Positions 61,545 through 64,000 of a stretch of 64,000 nt of DNA are shown one piece after another. Where the stretch lies: the NCBI RefSeq assembly GCF_011927785.1, contig NZ_JAATJK010000001.1, forward strand, positions 2,542,001 through 2,606,000. The letters run 5' to 3'. The DNA comes from Micromonospora profundi (GTDB taxonomy: Bacteria > Actinomycetota > Actinomycetes > Mycobacteriales > Micromonosporaceae). Within the stretch, counting starts at the first letter, position 1. Every line of letters starts with the position of its first letter. Made by a program: the position numbers and the translations under genes. Below the pieces are notes generated by a model that made no database searches, was not told the origin of the DNA, and worked only from the letters and a program-made list of their open reading frames with translations.

Positions 61545-61636
61545 AACCCCGTCGATCTTGCAGTTGTGGTCGCCCATGAGTACCGTTTTGCGGCTTTCGT
61601 CGGGGCAGCAAGTGCAAGATCGGCGCGGGGTTTCAG
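61541..61636. repeat. 96-base imperfect inverted repeat between convergent genes
   Basis: Two stem blocks pair: TGAAACCCCG (61542-61551) with CGGGGTTTCA (61626-61635), and CGATCTTGCA (61553-61562) with TGCAAGATCG (61613-61622); a one-versus-three-base bulge separates them. The 50-base interior is moderately AT-rich with GGTACTCATG-type sequence. It overlaps the stop codons on both sides. It acts as a bidirectional terminator and may also be a member of a dispersed repeat family. Confidence 0.8.
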
Positions 61637-62241
61637 GACGGGTGCGTTGCCAGCTTGGCCAACTGGTCCAGCTGGGTTTCGTCAGTCAGGGCTGAGCCCA
61701 CGGCTGCCACCCGTACGCCGGCGTTCAGGAACTGGGCGGCGTTGCCGGCGTCGAGGCCGCCGGTGGCGACGAAGCGCAACTGCGGCAGCGGGCCGGCCAT
61801 GGCCTTGAACCAGGCCGGGCCGAGCGAGATGGCCGGGAACGCCTTGAGCCAGGTGAGGCCGTGCCGCAGCGCCTGCTGCGCCTCGGTCGGGGTGGCCACG
61901 CCGGGCAGGTGCGGCAGGCCGCGTGCGGCGGCGGCGTCGGCGACCGCGAGGTCCAGGCCGGGCGCGACGGTGAACGCGGCTCCCGCGTCCGCCGCGGCGA
62001 TGACCTGCGACTCGTCGAGCACGGTGCCGGCGCCGACGATCCGGCCACGCTCCCGACCCGCCTCGACGGCGGCGCGCAGCGCCGGCACCGCGTCGGACGT
62101 GGCCACCGGGACCTCCACCACGTCGATACCGAGATCCCAGGCGCGCTCGGCGAGGCGGACGGTCTCGGCGACCGGAAGCCCGCGCAGGATGGCCATCACC
62201 CGGGCGCTGCCGAAGATGTGGTCGAAGTCCGTCATGGTCAT
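61633..62241 (-). CDS. eda: KDPG/KHG aldolase
   Basis: A 202-residue bifunctional 2-keto-3-deoxy-6-phosphogluconate / 4-hydroxy-2-oxoglutarate aldolase. The Schiff-base Lys133 is in WLKAFPA and the acid/base Glu43 in VVEVPVAT; GAGTVLD and FVATGGLDAGN bind the substrate phosphate. Cleaves KDPG to pyruvate and glyceraldehyde-3-phosphate. The ATG at 62241 overlaps the IclR stop by four bases; GGAG lies six bases before it. Last gene of the kinase-IclR-aldolase operon. Confidence 0.94.
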   Translation of the reverse strand: MTMTDFDHIFGSARVMAILRGLPVAETVRLAERAWDLGIDVVEVPVATSDAVPALRAAVEAGRERGRIVGAGTVLDESQVIAAADAGAAFTVAPGLDLAVADAAAARGLPHLPGVATPTEAQQALRHGLTWLKAFPAISLGPAWFKAMAGPLPQLRFVATGGLDAGNAAQFLNAGVRVAAVGSALTDETQLDQLAKLATHPS

Positions 62242-62981
62242 TGCGTTCTCCATCCGAGGTCGCGGGAGATCTGCCGGGTGGTATCGAGCAGGCGGGGCAG
62301 CAGCCCGCGCAGGTCGGCGAGGGTGGCCACCACCGTCGGCGCGGTCACCGACACCGCCGCGGTGACCGACCCGTCGGCCTGCCGCACGGGCGCCGCCACG
62401 CAGGTGATGAGCGTTTCGAACTCGCCGTCGTCAGCGGCCCAGCCCTGCTCCGCGACGGTCGCCAGCTCCGCCCGCAGGGCGGCCGGCTCACAGATGGTGG
62501 CCGGGGTGTACGCGCGCAGCTCGGCACCGTCGACCAGCCGGGTCAGCCGGGACTGCGGGCTGTACGCGAGCACCACCTTGCCCACCCCGCTGGCGTGCCA
62601 GGGTGCGGTGCGACCGATCCGCGAGTACATCCGCACCTGACCACGGGCCTCGATCTTGTCCACGTAGACAAGGTCGTCGTCGACGAGCTGGGCCAGGTGG
62701 ATGGTGTGCCCGCAGTCGCGGCCGAGCGCCGCCAGGTGTGGACGGGCCACCGCGCGCACGTCCAGGGAGTCCAGTGCCTGCTGGGCGAGGTCGATCAGAC
62801 GCAGGCCCACGGCCCAGCCGCCGTCGCTGCGCCGCGCGAACCCGCCCGCCTCAAGGGTCTGCAGCAGGCGCAGCGCTGTGGACTTGTGCACGCCCAGATC
62901 GGTGGCCACAGCGCCGAGCTGCGCCGGCTCACGTGCCAGCAGTTCGAGCACCCGCATCGCCCTGTCGACGCCCTCGGACAC
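62238..62981 (-). CDS. IclR-family transcriptional regulator
   Basis: A 247-residue regulator: winged helix at about residues 5-60 (MRVLELLAREPAQLGAVATDLGVHKSTALRLLQTLEAGGF), then the effector domain with APWHASGVGKVVLAY and a C-terminal SVTAPTVVATLADL. It lies inside the operon it presumably controls, three bases after the kinase gene and overlapping the aldolase gene by four. Probable effector is KDG, KDPG or pyruvate. GTG start at 62981. Confidence 0.94.
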   Translation of the reverse strand: MSEGVDRAMRVLELLAREPAQLGAVATDLGVHKSTALRLLQTLEAGGFARRSDGGWAVGLRLIDLAQQALDSLDVRAVARPHLAALGRDCGHTIHLAQLVDDDLVYVDKIEARGQVRMYSRIGRTAPWHASGVGKVVLAYSPQSRLTRLVDGAELRAYTPATICEPAALRAELATVAEQGWAADDGEFETLITCVAAPVRQADGSVTAAVSVTAPTVVATLADLRGLLPRLLDTTRQISRDLGWRTQ

Positions 62982-62984
62982 GCC

Positions 62985-64000
62985 TCAGCCCTCGGCCCGT
63001 ACGCCGGTCAGGTCCGGTGGCGACCAGGGGTCGTCGAGCAGCCTGTCGAACCACGACCACTGCGGCACGGGCGCGTTGTCGCCGCTGCTGCCCAGCGCCT
63101 GCGCGGCGACCAGGTGCCCGAGGCGCAGCCGGCGGACCGGGTCGAGGCCGCGCAGCACCCCGGCCAGGTATCCGGCGGCGAACGCGTCACCGGCGCCGAC
63201 CGGTTCCACCACCGCCACGCGGGGCGCCTCAACGAACACCGGTTCGGCGTCGTGACGCAGGGCGGTGGCGCCCACCGCGCCGTCCTTGACGACGACAGTC
63301 CGCGGACCGGGCAGCAACCGGCGTACGGACAGCGGGTCGCCGGTGCCCCACAGTGCCTCTGCCTCGTCCTGACCGACGAAGACGAGGTCACTGCGGTCGG
63401 CCAGGTCCCGCAGCACCGGCGCGGCCTGCTCGGCCGGCCAGAGCCGGGCCCGGTGGTTGACGTCGAAGCTGACGAGCGCGCCCGGAACCGGCCGGTCGGT
63501 GACCGCGTGCGCGACAAGCGCCCGGCACGAGTCGGAGAGCGCCGGGGTGATGCCGGACAGGTGCAGCACCCGCGCGCCGGTCAGCCGAGGGTCGGCCAGC
63601 GCGTCGGCGCCCATGCGGGAGGCCGCCGAGCCGGCCCGGTAGTAGTGCACGGCGGTGGCCGTCGGCCCTGGGTCCTTGACATACAGGCCGGTGGGGGCGG
63701 TTGGGTCCACTGTCACCAGGTCGACGTGGACGCCTGCGGCAGCGACGTGCCGTACGACCGCACGGCCGAACGGGTCGTCACCGACCCGGCTCACCCACGC
63801 CGCGTCGTGCCCCAGCCGGGCCAGGTAGCCGGCCACGTTGGACTCCGCGCCGCCGACGGAGAGGGCGACCCGCTCGGCGTGCTCCAGCGGCTCGCCCGGC
63901 GCGGGGCAGAGCACGACCATCGTCTCCCCCACCGTGACCACCTCGACCGGCGGGGAGCCGGCCGGGACTGCGGCGTCATGGGGTCGGGGCTCGGTCGACA
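62985..64000 (-). CDS. kdgK: 2-keto-3-deoxygluconate kinase (PfkB family), 5' end possibly outside
   Basis: At least 319 residues of a ribokinase/PfkB-type kinase. VGGAESNVAGYLARLGH near the N-terminus, the DTG-like substrate region and the catalytic PVGAGDAFAAGYLAGVL near the C-terminus (Asp as base) are present. Phosphorylates KDG to KDPG for the aldolase two genes downstream. A GTG at 63941 could be the start, but it has no ribosome site. The frame stays open with coding-like third positions to the window edge, so the true start may be outside. Confidence 0.88.
   Translation of the reverse strand, partial: STEPRPHDAAVPAGSPPVEVVTVGETMVVLCPAPGEPLEHAERVALSVGGAESNVAGYLARLGHDAAWVSRVGDDPFGRAVVRHVAAAGVHVDLVTVDPTAPTGLYVKDPGPTATAVHYYRAGSAASRMGADALADPRLTGARVLHLSGITPALSDSCRALVAHAVTDRPVPGALVSFDVNHRARLWPAEQAAPVLRDLADRSDLVFVGQDEAEALWGTGDPLSVRRLLPGPRTVVVKDGAVGATALRHDAEPVFVEAPRVAVVEPVGAGDAFAAGYLAGVLRGLDPVRRLRLGHLVAAQALGSSGDNAPVPQWSWFDRLLDDPWSPPDLTGVRAEG

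Overview
The window is very GC-rich (roughly 70% or more, with strong G/C preference at third codon positions). It has many GTG starts, 4-base ATGA/GTGA gene overlaps and a dense set of actinobacterial regulators (TetR, MarR, ArsR, LacI, ROK, IclR, ECF). Together with the desferrioxamine-type siderophore locus, DmdR/IdeR-type iron box, PIG-V-like mannosyltransferase and twin-arginine glycoside hydrolase, this points to an actinomycete chromosome, most likely Micromonosporaceae (Micromonospora or Salinispora-like). That placement is inference from gene content and style; no rRNA or other marker is present. I see no tRNA, rRNA, CRISPR array, insertion sequence or prophage, so this looks like ordinary chromosomal accessory and metabolic sequence.

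Left part (1-13.9 kb). The end of a carboxylate-amine ligase is followed by a nitroreductase-fold protein that carries the full iodotyrosine deiodinase lid signature, convergent with a FOXRED2-like flavoprotein. Next come an ABC-2 exporter pair with a divergent two-HTH TetR regulator and a clear operator, a MdlB-type exporter with a divergent MarR gene, an asparagine-synthase-like amidotransferase preceded by a 14-codon upstream ORF, a second carboxylate-amine ligase, and an ECF42-type sigma factor with its DGPF/YCII partner.

Centre-left (14-31 kb). A ROK repressor is divergent from a sugar ABC uptake operon (binding lipoprotein, two permeases, GH1 beta-glucosidase). An ArsR-SRPBCC pair, a Nudix hydrolase, an ABC exporter, a 740-residue membrane protein that splits an alpha/beta-hydrolase signature, smpB, and a molybdate operon (HTH-Mop regulator, modA, modB, modC) follow.

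Centre-right (30-49 kb). An orphan Phd-like antitoxin, a GNAT, an EVE-domain protein, a PIG-V-like glycosyltransferase divergent from a UGM/amine-oxidase-like flavoprotein, a putative lipoprotein and a large secreted subtilase come first. A LacI-controlled cassette then carries a Gfo/Idh/MocA oxidoreductase, a DUF993 protein and a sugar-phosphate isomerase/epimerase. Next are a fasciclin protein, an FMN reductase with divergent MarR and twin operators, a secreted GH127-ricin lectin enzyme and a DUF1772 protein.

Right part (49-64 kb). A complete desABCD-type siderophore operon and its binding lipoprotein lie on the minus strand. Divergent from them across a shared iron box are two FecCD permeases, an ATPase, a penicillin-acylase-like enzyme and a DesC paralogue. 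The window ends in a 2-keto-3-deoxygluconate kinase, IclR and KDPG-aldolase operon that runs off the right edge.

Most system-level interest lies in the DUF993 catabolic cassette, the membrane-split hydrolase, the acyl-remodelling genes attached to the siderophore transport operon, the amidotransferase with its upstream ORF, and several strong palindromes in intergenic DNA.
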